In this document: in pieces, positions 23,722 through 32,797 of the stretch
Position numbering within the stretch: position 1 is the stretch's first letter
Layout of the letters: each line of letters starts with the position of its first letter
Assembly (NCBI GenBank): GCA_958436175.1
Contig: CAUBJF010000003.1
Coordinates: 62,001 to 126,000, forward strand
Source of the DNA: an uncultured Muribaculaceae bacterium
Lineage (GTDB): Bacteria; Bacteroidota; Bacteroidia; Bacteroidales; Muribaculaceae
Reading direction: 5' to 3'
Length of the DNA: 64,000 nt
Program-made: the position numbers and the translations under genes
The notes under the pieces: model-generated
What the model was told of the DNA's origin: nothing
The model's database searches: none
Seen by the model: the letters and a program-made list of their open reading frames with translations, nothing else

Positions 23722-24165
23722 TTATTCTTCGTCCTCGTCTTCGTCGTCGAAATCGAAGTCGAAGTCCCATCCGTCGTCGGCGCTGTCGGTGAATTTTGCC
23801 AGTTCGCGGCCTTCGCGCTTTGTGGGTCGTCCGAGACCTTTGCGACGGTCGACGAAACCGGATATCTTGACGATTTCGAGAAGGTCGTACTGGTCCTGGG
23901 GCGTGATGTTTTCGAGATAATCAGGTACGAGCTTGGCTCCCAGGCGGTTCTCGGTGAGGGCGAGGACGCGGAAGGAATATGTCACCGGCGGCTTTCGGAC
24001 ATTGATGATGTCGCCGACCGATATCATTCGCGAAGGTTTGACCGGGGTGGCGGCATCTCCGAGGGTGACGCGGCCCTTTTTGCAGGCTTCTGTGGCTATG
24101 GTGCGCGTCTTGAAGATGCGTACAGCCCAGAGCCATTTGTCGATGCGTACTTCGCTTTTTGCCAT
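23722..24165 (-). CDS. S4-domain RNA-binding protein (Hsp15-like)
   Basis: 147 residues. The S4 domain is at the N-terminus (VRIDKWLWAVRIFKTRTIATEACKKGRV ... GDIINV), matching the Hsp15/HslR family that rescues stalled 50S subunits carrying peptidyl-tRNA. The middle is RKGLGRPTKREGREL, as in Bacteroidetes members, followed by a strongly acidic tail (DFDFDFDDEDEDEE). Sits between pth and the DEAD helicase gene, all translation-linked. Confidence 0.87.
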   Translation of the reverse strand: MAKSEVRIDKWLWAVRIFKTRTIATEACKKGRVTLGDAATPVKPSRMISVGDIINVRKPPVTYSFRVLALTENRLGAKLVPDYLENITPQDQYDLLEIVKISGFVDRRKGLGRPTKREGRELAKFTDSADDGWDFDFDFDDEDEDEE

Positions 24166-24180
24166 TTTCGTGTTTCCTGT

Positions 24181-24744
24181 CTATTTGTTGTTGAATTTGC
24201 ACATCGCCGAGCCGAGACCGGCAAGGACTACCTCGTTGATGGCTTCGACGGCCACGGGTATGCGCTCTTTCAGTATTTTGAGATCCTCAGCCGGGAAGTT
24301 GCCGAGTACATAGTCGATCTGGGTACCACGGGGGAACTCATTGCCTATGCCGAAGCGCAGACGTGGATATGCCTGTGTGCCGAGCATGGCGGCGATGTTT
24401 TTCAGGCCGTTGTGTCCGGCATCGCTTCCGCTGCCTTTTATGCGGATGGCTCCGAGGGGGAGGGCTATGTCGTCGACGACGACGAGGATATTGTCGATTT
24501 CGATGTTTTCCTGCTCTTTCCAGTAGCGCACGGCGTTACCGCTCAGGTTCATGTATGTCGAAGGCTTGAGAAGGATCACCTGCTGGTTCTTGATTCTTCC
24601 GCGGCCAATGTCGCCGTAGCGTCCGGTAGAGAAAGAAATATTGGACGCCTCGGCGAAGGCGTCCAATATCATAAATCCTATGTTGTGGCGTGTGTTGCGA
24701 TATTCGTCGCCTATGTTACCAAGCCCAACAATAAGGTGTTTCAT
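24181..24744 (-). CDS. pth: peptidyl-tRNA hydrolase
   Basis: Cleaves peptidyl-tRNAs released by drop-off. Starts LIVGLGNIGDEYRNTRHNIGFMILD, which holds the catalytic His of TRHNIGF (about residue 20), and carries LKPSTYMNLSGNAV, VVVDDIALPLG and GSDAGHNGLKNI, all diagnostic. Length 187 residues is standard. It follows rplY by 20 bp; the rplY-pth pair is widespread in bacteria. Confidence 0.96.
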   Translation of the reverse strand: MKHLIVGLGNIGDEYRNTRHNIGFMILDAFAEASNISFSTGRYGDIGRGRIKNQQVILLKPSTYMNLSGNAVRYWKEQENIEIDNILVVVDDIALPLGAIRIKGSGSDAGHNGLKNIAAMLGTQAYPRLRFGIGNEFPRGTQIDYVLGNFPAEDLKILKERIPVAVEAINEVVLAGLGSAMCKFNNK

Positions 24745-24764
24745 CTATAATCGTCGGGTAGGGA

Positions 24765-25424
24765 TTAATTAGCGGCAGCAGCTGCAGCGGCACCACGAGC
24801 GGCACGGGTGAGCTGTACGGCGCAAACAACGGCATTCTTTGCATTGACGATTTCGAGACCGTCTATGTGGATGTCGCCTACCTGCATTGTCTTGCCGAGG
24901 CCGAGGTTGTCGACATTGATGACGAGACGTTCGGGGATGTTGGTGTAGGGTGCGCGTACTTTGAGCTTCTTCATCGAGAGGGTGAGCTTACCACCGGCTT
25001 TCACACCTTCGGCGTGGCCTTCGAGCTTCACGGGAACTTCGATTACTACGGGCTTATCTTCCTTCACTTCGAGAAGGTCAATATGGAGGATGGTGTCCTT
25101 GACGGGGTGGAACTGTATGTCTTTGAGCACCGCCATGCGGGTCTGGCCGTCGACATCGAGTTCGATAGCGAAGATGTCGGTAGTGTAGACGAGCTTGCGC
25201 ACAGCTTCGTTGGTGACAACGAGGTCGGTGGTAATCAGGCCTTTGCCCTTGGCTTCGTCGATGGTGACAACTTTTTCGCCTTCGTTGAGCTTGCCAGTGT
25301 AGGGAAGATCGACGATAGCACCGCCGTTGAGGACTACAGGGATGAGGCCTTCGCTGCGGAGGGCTTTGGTGGCTTTCTTGCCAAGGCTTGTACGGGGCTT
25401 GGCGCTCAGTTTGAATGTTTTCAT
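24765..25424 (-). CDS. rplY: 50S ribosomal protein L25/general stress protein Ctc
   Basis: Binds 5S rRNA. The N-terminal L25 domain (1-95) begins MKTFKLSAKPRTSLGKKATKALRSEGLIP and has VVLNGG. The C-terminal TL5/Ctc beta domain (96-195) carries DIQFHPVKDTILHIDLLEV and VPVKLEGHAEGVKAGGKL. An Ala-rich tail (AARGAAAAAAAN) closes the 219-residue protein. First gene of the rplY-pth-S4-helicase run. Confidence 0.95.
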   Translation of the reverse strand: MKTFKLSAKPRTSLGKKATKALRSEGLIPVVLNGGAIVDLPYTGKLNEGEKVVTIDEAKGKGLITTDLVVTNEAVRKLVYTTDIFAIELDVDGQTRMAVLKDIQFHPVKDTILHIDLLEVKEDKPVVIEVPVKLEGHAEGVKAGGKLTLSMKKLKVRAPYTNIPERLVINVDNLGLGKTMQVGDIHIDGLEIVNAKNAVVCAVQLTRAARGAAAAAAAN

Positions 25425-25505
25425 TGTGTTAAGTTTTTGTGTTACTCAAAATTAAGATTTTTGCTTCTTAATTTCCCATCACACGGGATATGCTAAAAAG
25501 CGGTG

Positions 25506-25537
25506 CAAAGATAGCTTTTTCCGGCCTCTCAGCCAAG
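25506..25537 (-). promoter_or_regulatory. Bacteroidetes promoter of rplY
   Basis: Minus strand: CTTG at 25537-25534 (one mismatch to TTTG), 20 bp spacer, TATCTTTG at 25513-25506 (full TAnnTTTG). It lies 82 bp before the rplY start, leaving a 5' leader typical of ribosomal protein genes. Confidence 0.65.
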
Positions 25538-25580
25538 CTTTTTACATAATTTATTAATTTATCCTTCCTCCTACCGGCTT

Positions 25581-26801
25581 TTATCTTCCGAAACTATAGC
25601 CGACACCGAGCATCAGGTTGCCCGGGTTGTGGAAGCGGATGAGCCTGTAGCCTGTACTGAGGTAGAGGCGAGGTGTGACGAATGTCTTGAGGGTAAAAGT
25701 CTGGTACCATCCCCTGAGGTCGGGACCTCCGGGAGCCCACAGGCTATGGCCTATGCCGACGTTGACGGAAAAAATCGGCATGGTGAGTTCGGCTCGCGCG
25801 CTGATGCCGAGGGTCGAACGGTCGGCGAATGATGTGCGGTAGAACTTGGGGTCGTCCGAAGGGGATGTCATGACATAGTTCTTTGAAAGGTTCGCCCCGA
25901 CATCGTACTGGCCGTCGAGCGACAGGCCGGCGGAAAATACGGGGTTGAAGCGGTACATAGGGTTGAAGTTGAAGCCGCCGACCCCGAAATGTCCCGGCGC
26001 GACTAAGATTTCGTCGGCATCGTTATAGTCCATGCCTGTGTCGAAGGTGCTTTTGCGCCATGCCCCGTAGAGGGTCACGTCGAAGATGAAACCAGGTTCG
26101 AAGCCGCTCCAGTCGCAAGGGCTGTCCGGAAGATTACCGTCAAGGAAGTATGTCAGGCCTACACGTCCCCACAGAGTATTGATACCCGGATTGGGATAAT
26201 TGGTATTGCCGTTGGAAAAATGCGAGATACCGATACCTCCCGACAACGTGAAGTGGTCCGACAGACGGTAGCGGAGCAGGAAGCAGAGATTGATGTATGC
26301 GTTTGTATGGGAGCCGAAGCCGTCGACATCGTATTTGTCGAATGGATTGTCGCCGGTTATCTTTTTCCATCCGAAGGAAGCTCCGAAGTTCCATTCATAG
26401 TCTAATGTCAGGGCTGATGAGAGGCTTGCGATCCGCGACCCTTGAAGCACGTAGAGGTTGAAAGGTGTGCCGGTTACGTCGTTCGATGCGAAGCCGGTCA
26501 TCCCTATGCCAACGCCTTGGTATGTATGAGGATAAAGCTTGTCCGACTTGGACCCGCGAGGCATCATGAACGAGTACTGGATGTCGGCGGCGTATGCTCC
26601 CCTGACTTTTTTCTCGAAAGCATTCTCTCCGCGTGCTATCTGGCAGCTTGGCATCACGTATGCGCCACCGAGGCCAAGGGTGATACGGCTGCGTAGGCGG
26701 TCGGATGCACCGATGCTGTCGGATGGTGCTGCTTCTATGGAGACTGAGGACAAGGCTATGATGACGGTCGTCAAGATCTTAGAGTAAGGTATATGTAGCA
26801 T
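25581..26801 (-). CDS. PagL-like outer-membrane acyloxyacyl hydrolase (lipid A 3-O-deacylase family), 406 aa
   Basis: A signal peptide (ending IEAA) precedes an outer-membrane barrel that ends GYSFGR. The PagL catalytic pair is visible in ISHFSNGNTNYPNPGIN (His194, Ser196, with the conserved N of SNG). In Salmonella-type PagL this removes the 3-O acyl chain from lipid A. The protein is twice the length of classical PagL (about 150-180 aa); the second half (about 225-406) is a further set of beta-strands, so it is either a larger barrel or a fusion. The start lies inside the 3' end of the upstream lipoprotein gene (23-bp overlap); an internal Met is possible. Confidence 0.7.
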   Translation of the reverse strand: MLHIPYSKILTTVIIALSSVSIEAAPSDSIGASDRLRSRITLGLGGAYVMPSCQIARGENAFEKKVRGAYAADIQYSFMMPRGSKSDKLYPHTYQGVGIGMTGFASNDVTGTPFNLYVLQGSRIASLSSALTLDYEWNFGASFGWKKITGDNPFDKYDVDGFGSHTNAYINLCFLLRYRLSDHFTLSGGIGISHFSNGNTNYPNPGINTLWGRVGLTYFLDGNLPDSPCDWSGFEPGFIFDVTLYGAWRKSTFDTGMDYNDADEILVAPGHFGVGGFNFNPMYRFNPVFSAGLSLDGQYDVGANLSKNYVMTSPSDDPKFYRTSFADRSTLGISARAELTMPIFSVNVGIGHSLWAPGGPDLRGWYQTFTLKTFVTPRLYLSTGYRLIRFHNPGNLMLGVGYSFGR

Positions 26802-27714
26802 AGATCTTTTCGGGCATTAATATTTTGAGACCGGCGTTGATTGTGATATCTTTTTCTGTCACAGGATTGTATGCTGTTATGGTGCATTGGAAGCTATAGC
26901 TCGCATAATCGCACCAGCGGGAAATCTGGATGGGTACGCCTGTGGGGACTTCGATGGATTGCTGTGGTTTTACGAAGTGAGAAAGCATGGTAGCACTTTG
27001 ATCGGTCGTCAGGGACGCTTTGTCGCCGAGGAGAGCCCACGAGGGGTAGCTGTCGGAAGGCGACGGGATTGGAACGTCCACGCCTAAGTTGCAGATTGCA
27101 TTGGTGATTTCTTCCTCAGAATAGTCGGAATAGTGGGGGATGAACTGATAGACGGCCGGCATCGTCGTTATTGGTCCGAAGGTATAAGGACTCTTGTCGA
27201 CACCTTGGAAAATATAGGACTCAATCTCGTCACTATAGGCTTCGCCGGGTGTCTCGCCCCAGCTGTAGAGAACATAGTCTATTTCTTTGAATTCGAGCTT
27301 TCCTGTCGGGGCAATTATAAGGTTGATTATACGTTCTTCGTATTTATTGCCTACAGTCACATGGAAGCCATAAGGTTCGCCCGTGATATTATAGGCGAGT
27401 CTGAACTGCAGCCTTTCGTCGTCCTTCTTTTCGATGGATAATGCGATGAGGGGGGAGTCGACGAAGTATATGTTGCCGCCGTCGTAACCGGCGTTGAAGT
27501 CTCCGCCTGAATGTACGTCGAGGATGCGCCAGTCGGTGCCAGTCACTTTGACAGACATTTCTTCGCCAGGCGTTTGAAGCGTCACGGTATCCCTGTCGGT
27601 CTCGACGGGGTCGATGAACACATCATCGTTGCATCCAAAGAGCCCTGTCGAAAGAAGAATGGCAGAAATGGACAAAAGAAGACGGCTTATAGAATGGTAG
27701 ATACTTTTTTTCAT
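26779..27714 (-). CDS. surface or periplasmic lipoprotein, 311 aa, with BACON-like start
   Basis: Starts MKKSIYHSISRLLLS; lipobox LFGCN. An N-terminal BACON-like beta domain is suggested by the LQTPGEEMSVKVTGTDWRILDVHSG stretch. The rest is beta-rich with aromatic clusters and lacks recognisable catalytic residues. Eight more codons upstream are open but the Lys-rich start at 27714 gives a proper signal peptide. It overlaps the PagL-like gene by 23 bp, so the two are expressed together; a surface accessory protein is plausible. Confidence 0.65.
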   Translation of the reverse strand: MKKSIYHSISRLLLSISAILLSTGLFGCNDDVFIDPVETDRDTVTLQTPGEEMSVKVTGTDWRILDVHSGGDFNAGYDGGNIYFVDSPLIALSIEKKDDERLQFRLAYNITGEPYGFHVTVGNKYEERIINLIIAPTGKLEFKEIDYVLYSWGETPGEAYSDEIESYIFQGVDKSPYTFGPITTMPAVYQFIPHYSDYSEEEITNAICNLGVDVPIPSPSDSYPSWALLGDKASLTTDQSATMLSHFVKPQQSIEVPTGVPIQISRWCDYASYSFQCTITAYNPVTEKDITINAGLKILMPEKIYATYTLL

Positions 27715-27735
27715 TCGCAGAAGTGATAAACTCGA

Positions 27736-27743
27736 CAAAGGTA
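27736..27743 (-). promoter_or_regulatory. -7 element (TACCTTTG) for the lipoprotein/PagL-like pair
   Basis: Minus-strand TACCTTTG, full match to TAnnTTTG, 22 bp before the start at 27714. It faces away from a second -7 element at 27766-27773 on the plus strand. No TTTG at -33. Confidence 0.5.
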
Positions 27744-27765
27744 CGAAAAGAACGCGAGTTTTTTG

Positions 27766-27773
27766 TACTTTTG
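27766..27773 (+). promoter_or_regulatory. -7 element (TACTTTTG) for the SusE/F-like gene
   Basis: TACTTTTG matches TAnnTTTG and is 26 bp before the ATG at 27799. It overlaps the longest open frame, which is one reason to prefer the later ATG as the start. No clear TTTG at -33. Confidence 0.5.
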
Positions 27774-27798
27774 CACAATCTTATGCATAATTACCACC

Positions 27799-28659
27799 AT
27801 GAAACACTTTTTGTTACTTCTGCTCTTCATCGTTTCTTCATTTAGCTCTGTGGCACGTCTCTATGTGGTCGGCAACGGGGCTGGAATGACTTGGGATATG
27901 GTCTCTCCGCAGACTGTCGAGGCCGTCGGCGCGTTTTATACCTTCGATGTGATAGAGGGAAGCCGTTTCATGGTATCCACGGGGGCCGGAGGAGAAGTGT
28001 TTTTCGAAGCGAACGGCTATGGAGCAGTGATAGATGCTGCTGATGTCGGCAATATTCTGCCCTTGGAACGCATGCACAGGCCGACAGTGCTTCCATGGCA
28101 AGGTAATTGGTCTGTGTCGATATCTTCCGACCTGAAAACGCTCAAAGTCACTACAGATACTCCGCAGCCCGAGATTTTTGCAAGATTATACATTCGAGGA
28201 GACATGAATGACTGGGCGGTCGACCCGGCATGGGAACTTGTCACTGCAGATGGCTCTACTTATTGGTTCGATACCGTAGGGAGTACGGCAATCAAAGCCG
28301 GCTGTGAGTTTAAGATCGGAGATGAAGGATGGAGAGACTATATCCTTGGGCCGGAGAACTCGGCTACTGTTGTTGCCGACGGAAAACCTTACAGATGGGT
28401 CGAATACGGCCTCGATGCAAAAGTGGCTTCCGACTACAGAGGAACTGTCCGCGTTGAACTCGACCCTTCGGACGCACATAGCGCCACAGTCACTTTCTTT
28501 CCATCCTATGTCAGTCATCCGGCAAGTATGGAGGAGATTAGAGTCGAGATCCCTGCCGAATATTATGACACGAAAGGTATCCTGCACGCGAATCCCCGAC
28601 CGGGAAAAATATATATACGCCGTCAAGGTGTCACCACTACCAAAATCCTCCTTCGCTAA
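27799..28659 (+). CDS. secreted SusE/SusF-like glycan-binding domain protein (286 aa)
   Basis: Signal peptide at the N-terminus (MKHFLLLLLFIVSS). From about residue 150 a SusE/F-type domain appears: LYIRGDMNDWAVDPAWEL ... CEFKIGDEGWRDYILGP, with the conserved RGxMNDW and FKIGDE frame of outer-membrane starch-binding modules. The region before it is a second, weaker beta domain. The C-terminus carries NPRPGKIYIRRQG, close to the tail of the leucine-rich protein at 13478-14665, and suggests a shared export or sorting route. The longer frame begins inside the promoter, so ATG 27799 is chosen. It ends 15 bp from the convergent STAND gene. Confidence 0.75.
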   Translation: MKHFLLLLLFIVSSFSSVARLYVVGNGAGMTWDMVSPQTVEAVGAFYTFDVIEGSRFMVSTGAGGEVFFEANGYGAVIDAADVGNILPLERMHRPTVLPWQGNWSVSISSDLKTLKVTTDTPQPEIFARLYIRGDMNDWAVDPAWELVTADGSTYWFDTVGSTAIKAGCEFKIGDEGWRDYILGPENSATVVADGKPYRWVEYGLDAKVASDYRGTVRVELDPSDAHSATVTFFPSYVSHPASMEEIRVEIPAEYYDTKGILHANPRPGKIYIRRQGVTTTKILLR

Positions 28660-28674
28660 AGAAAATCGATAGGA

Positions 28675-31600
28675 TTAATAGCGGTCCACGATATCCCCCT
28701 TATGGTCTATGGCGACGAGAGTGGAATCGGAATAGACCATAGCTACACCATCGGTAAATATAGGCTGGATGTCTGTCTGGCTATATATATTAAGTTTTTT
28801 ATCCGTGGCTTTGGAACGCTTATACTCGCTCTCGAATTGAGGTTTGATGACCAAAGAGCCTTCCGAATCAATAAAACCTATCTTTCCGTCGACTTCAACA
28901 GCGGCAAGTCCTTCGGAGAAAGGCCATGCATGATCATAATCGCCGGGAAGGAATTCTGCTGCTAGACTTTCTCTATATGCGAATTTGGTGCCGTCTTTGA
29001 TGAATCTTCGTTTGCCGCTAAGGCAATCGACGACGACAGAAGGCATTTCCTCGGAATCGTAAGGGGGTGAAATCCAGGCAATAGGAGAACTTATCATTTT
29101 TCCGTCGCATACAAAGAGAGAATAGTTGCGGGGCATGATCCCATAGTCATTTATTGAGGAGTATGTACCTTCGAGACGGAGGTCTCCGTTGGGAAGCTTC
29201 TGTATAGAACGGTATCCTATTGTACTCTCATTGTCGAACAAAGGCTTTTTGATGACTGTGGCAAACAAGCTCTTGGCTCGTTCAATCTTATCTTTGTCGA
29301 AGCCTTCGTCGTAAAGTCGGGAAAGGCGCTCTTCAACGAGATTATATAGAGTATTGTAGCGCAGGAACTTCCATGCTTCGGTCATGTCCGGATCCGGGAA
29401 TTCGAGACCATCGTTGATGCGGATAAGTTCGAGCTGCTTGTCCTGTAAATACTTTGCCTCCGAGTCATCACCCGACAAGAGCCCGGCAACAATATATTCC
29501 ACTAAAGCTGGTTCTGCAAAGCGGCCTCTAAGCAAAGCCTCCGACGCATAGTCTTGAGCTTTCTGTGTGTCACCCAAGTCGAGATATAGACGCGACAGCC
29601 ACAGGAAGAATCTGCCTGTCTGATATCGGGCTACGGACTCGATATTTATTTCGTTTGATACATACCTATCCATGGCATCCGAGTCTTTGATTCTATTCTC
29701 AAAGTCCTCGGTGCTAAGTGTACCGGACATCAAATCGTCAGCGCTAACCTGTGCGAATACTTCTAACTGCGGTAGTACCTTATCCTTGAAGATTTTTTGA
29801 TATCTCCGTGAAGTGAATGGAAGAGCATCTACATCGAGATTACTGTAGTTCATGTAGCTGAAATCATAGCTGCCTATAGTATTTTCTTTCAGTGTGTTGA
29901 TATCCAAGATATTGTTTATCTTTTCTTCAGCAATTTTCCGGCATGCTGAAGGGTCTCTTTCAGCCTTTCCTGCAAACATAGATTTCGAATCATATGTAGT
30001 AATGTAGCTTTCATCGTAAAAAAAGTCTGTCAATGCATTACGGTCCCTTAGATGCTCATAAAGTTTCCAAATACTATAGTTATTGCCGTTCTGAAGACCG
30101 AAAGACGTCCCGAATCCGTTGGACAGTTTTTCGATACGGTCGTAACGACAAGGTATGATGACATTTCCCTTCGGGTCGATTATCCCGACTTTTCCATCGG
30201 CATTATGTACAATTAGTACATTTACTTTGCCATATATTCCATCAGATAGGTCTTGTACCGAATTGAGGCTTAAGGCAGTTCCGTGAAGCTTATATATATT
30301 TAAACCATAGGCTATTTTGGGTAAAGTTAAGGCGAATAGTATCAATAATAAATTAATCGCAATGATTGGTACAGACTTGACTTTATTGATGTAGAGACAG
30401 ATAATTAGGAGAATAATAGGGAGTGAGGCACAAATAAAATATGGGATTTTATGTGTACTGAACATAGACAGTCCTAAGCTGAGAGTAGCGACAGCAACAG
30501 AAGTCATGATTGTCCATTTCCATTTGCCGATAAACTTTAGAGGAGAGAGGTAAAGAAGTATGCTATAGATTATCGTGATTAATACAGGTGCAAGAATAAG
30601 CGACATCCTAAATTCAAGAGTGTGGCCGAGTATCTGGGCTATTCCTAAGCATAGAACCAATACAAAAAAACGGAACCCTATCAATATTGCCGTGTATTTA
30701 TGATAATAATCTTTGGAAAATACAAAGTCTATGGCTTGGCCGAGTGTGCGTTTCTTGGGCTGAAAAGCGCCATAAATGCAAAGAATGCCTGAAATGATTA
30801 CAAACGACCAATTATACAGGATACTAATATCTAAGCTGTTCGATGAGTTGTATGGTAGGAGGTTTGCGTTTGCGACTGAGAGAATGAGGAAAGCGGCAAA
30901 GCTAAATTTTATTATATTCTTATCCCGTGCAAAGATATAGCCGTAAAGACAGAAGATAGCGAAAGAGAAGACCCCGAGCTGCGCAATAATCCTTACATTG
31001 TAAAAGACGCAAAGACCGGAAAGAATAAGGCTAAAACCTATTATTCTGTATATTGTATTTTTCTTTTGTATGGAGAGTATTCCCGGGAGTATCAATAAAA
31101 AGTCTGACAGCCCCATCATCAATAACCGCTTCATTCCTAATGTAGATAGGCTCATGCGTATGGGTATATTGAACAAATGAGCATCTAAGAGAGCAAATAG
31201 GAAATAGCAGATAATCTGTGTGCCTAATAGTGCAGTAGAGATGCATAGGGCCGAAAGGCATTTATTTTTGTGGCGAGTAGCTTTGTAAGTTGCATAGACT
31301 GTACCTGTATATGCCGAGGCGATGACGGTCTGGGTCGTAATTAGCAGTAGAGCTCGTTTGGGTTTGAATAGGTGGTCAAACAAATATACCCAATAAAGCA
31401 TAGAGAGGCCGACTATTAAGAACCATCCTATCGTTATTGCCAGATTCTTGAATTGTTCGGTTCTGTCGTTGTCCTTTTTACGATTCGACATTATGACAGA
31501 GGCTAAAGCGTCGTGCGATAGCTCGACATACTCTGCGCCGTTGATACGTGTACATTTTATCAGCCGTCGTTTCTCAAGTTCGTCTTTGTATTTCTCTTCG

Positions 31601-32787
31601 AACTTAAGTTGGGCGAGTTCTTTGGAGTCTGTCTTGATTCGTACACGCTTGCCATTGTCATCGACAAGGATGTTCTCGATCTTGCGCATCCCCTTGAAGG
31701 GCAGGTTCGCCGAGGCCACTTCTTTTTTGTAGAACTGGCCGATTATGTTCGTAAAGATATCAGCCGATGAACCGGTCTTCTCTTCTACACTGTTTATGCC
31801 TTTTAGACGAGAGTCGTTCTTGCTGAGGTTGTCGGCCGCTGTCACACAGACAACCGACAGGAGGATTGCCGGAATTACGGGCAGGTCGGGTATATTATGG
31901 CGTGATGTCGATTTGGATCGTATGGCATCTTTTATGTTTCTGCGGTCTTCCGAAGTGAAGGAGGGATGGAGCGACAGTACTTCGTCGGCCTCGGCCTCGG
32001 TGAGTGGTTTGAGGCAGTAGCGCGAGTTTTTCATCACCAGGATGCGGTGGCGCTGTATGGCCCAGTAATCCAGCTCGCCCATGTACTCGGTACGCAGCGA
32101 CATGAGTGTCTTGAAGCGTTTCCGAGTGGAAAGGTCGGGGAACTTCTTGCCCTCACCTATTTTGGCGCGTACCTTGTCGACGATAGGCTGTGGTATCTCG
32201 TCGCTGAGATTCGTCGATAGCCAGCTGAAGAAAGCATCAGTCCATGCAATGTCGTCGGGACGGGTGAAGACCTCTTCCGATTGGTCGAAAACGAGGACGG
32301 GTGTGAGATGAATTCCGAACACAGTTAGAGTATAGTTACGAAGCAGCCACCAGATGTTGTGTTTCAGCTCCGGATAGTCCTCGAGAGAGAACTGTTCGGA
32401 GACGACAGGGCTTAGTACGACCTTGTCGTCGCTCTCACAGTCGGAGAACACATCCGTGTCGTCTAAATCACCGTTTTTCTGTCGTATGGCGTTTGAAATC
32501 CTCTCGAAGACGATACTGTCGAAATCGGGATTCTCGAGCTTGAAGTCCTCTTCCGTAAAGTTTATTTTGATGGGAAAGTATCTGTTCTTGCGGAGCAGGG
32601 GAGTGAGACCGGCGTTGAGGAGGGAGCTTTTGCCTTCGCCCGATTCTGCATGAAGCACTATGGTCTCATTTTCGATGATAAGACGGTACAGGTCGGCGCT
32701 TGCCCCGCTACGGCCACGGAAGACAGCAGCATCAGCTTCTTCATATGTTCTCAACCCTATAAACGGATTGTTTGTGCTTGTTGCCAT
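28675..32787 (-). CDS. STAND NTPase (nSTAND1-like) with multi-pass membrane region and WG repeats (1370 aa)
   Basis: Residues 5-430 form an nSTAND1-type NTPase: NPFIGLRTYEEADAAVFRGR opening, P-loop AESGEGKSSLLNAGL (47-61; Ala replaces the first Gly), Walker B TPVLVFDQSEEVF, and a winged-helix end with VELSHDALASVI. Residues about 445-830 hold roughly a dozen membrane helices in AT-rich DNA. A WG repeat follows (about 849-889, DGKVGIIDPKGNVIIP), then a helical TPR-like region (about 1000-1200) and further WG repeats near the C-terminus (WPFSEGLAAVEVDGKIGFID). STAND proteins are ligand-triggered switches, many in antiphage defence and signalling. It begins 10 bp after the SIR2-like/TIR gene. 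Confidence 0.8.
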   Translation of the reverse strand: MATSTNNPFIGLRTYEEADAAVFRGRSGASADLYRLIIENETIVLHAESGEGKSSLLNAGLTPLLRKNRYFPIKINFTEEDFKLENPDFDSIVFERISNAIRQKNGDLDDTDVFSDCESDDKVVLSPVVSEQFSLEDYPELKHNIWWLLRNYTLTVFGIHLTPVLVFDQSEEVFTRPDDIAWTDAFFSWLSTNLSDEIPQPIVDKVRAKIGEGKKFPDLSTRKRFKTLMSLRTEYMGELDYWAIQRHRILVMKNSRYCLKPLTEAEADEVLSLHPSFTSEDRRNIKDAIRSKSTSRHNIPDLPVIPAILLSVVCVTAADNLSKNDSRLKGINSVEEKTGSSADIFTNIIGQFYKKEVASANLPFKGMRKIENILVDDNGKRVRIKTDSKELAQLKFEEKYKDELEKRRLIKCTRINGAEYVELSHDALASVIMSNRKKDNDRTEQFKNLAITIGWFLIVGLSMLYWVYLFDHLFKPKRALLLITTQTVIASAYTGTVYATYKATRHKNKCLSALCISTALLGTQIICYFLFALLDAHLFNIPIRMSLSTLGMKRLLMMGLSDFLLILPGILSIQKKNTIYRIIGFSLILSGLCVFYNVRIIAQLGVFSFAIFCLYGYIFARDKNIIKFSFAAFLILSVANANLLPYNSSNSLDISILYNWSFVIISGILCIYGAFQPKKRTLGQAIDFVFSKDYYHKYTAILIGFRFFVLVLCLGIAQILGHTLEFRMSLILAPVLITIIYSILLYLSPLKFIGKWKWTIMTSVAVATLSLGLSMFSTHKIPYFICASLPIILLIICLYINKVKSVPIIAINLLLILFALTLPKIAYGLNIYKLHGTALSLNSVQDLSDGIYGKVNVLIVHNADGKVGIIDPKGNVIIPCRYDRIEKLSNGFGTSFGLQNGNNYSIWKLYEHLRDRNALTDFFYDESYITTYDSKSMFAGKAERDPSACRKIAEEKINNILDINTLKENTIGSYDFSYMNYSNLDVDALPFTSRRYQKIFKDKVLPQLEVFAQVSADDLMSGTLSTEDFENRIKDSDAMDRYVSNEINIESVARYQTGRFFLWLSRLYLDLGDTQKAQDYASEALLRGRFAEPALVEYIVAGLLSGDDSEAKYLQDKQLELIRINDGLEFPDPDMTEAWKFLRYNTLYNLVEERLSRLYDEGFDKDKIERAKSLFATVIKKPLFDNESTIGYRSIQKLPNGDLRLEGTYSSINDYGIMPRNYSLFVCDGKMISSPIAWISPPYDSEEMPSVVVDCLSGKRRFIKDGTKFAYRESLAAEFLPGDYDHAWPFSEGLAAVEVDGKIGFIDSEGSLVIKPQFESEYKRSKATDKKLNIYSQTDIQPIFTDGVAMVYSDSTLVAIDHKGDIVDRY

Positions 32788-32797
32788 AGTGCTTGAT

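Noticed and set aside
23464..24750. 428-aa open frame on the plus strand across the helicase/S4/pth genes
   Set aside because: It is the antisense of three well-supported genes; its length comes from their codon bias, and it has no recognisable domain, promoter or start.
27763..27798. Longer start for the SusE/F-like gene
   Set aside because: The extension lies in the promoter-like element and lacks a signal peptide; the ATG at 27799 starts a proper one.
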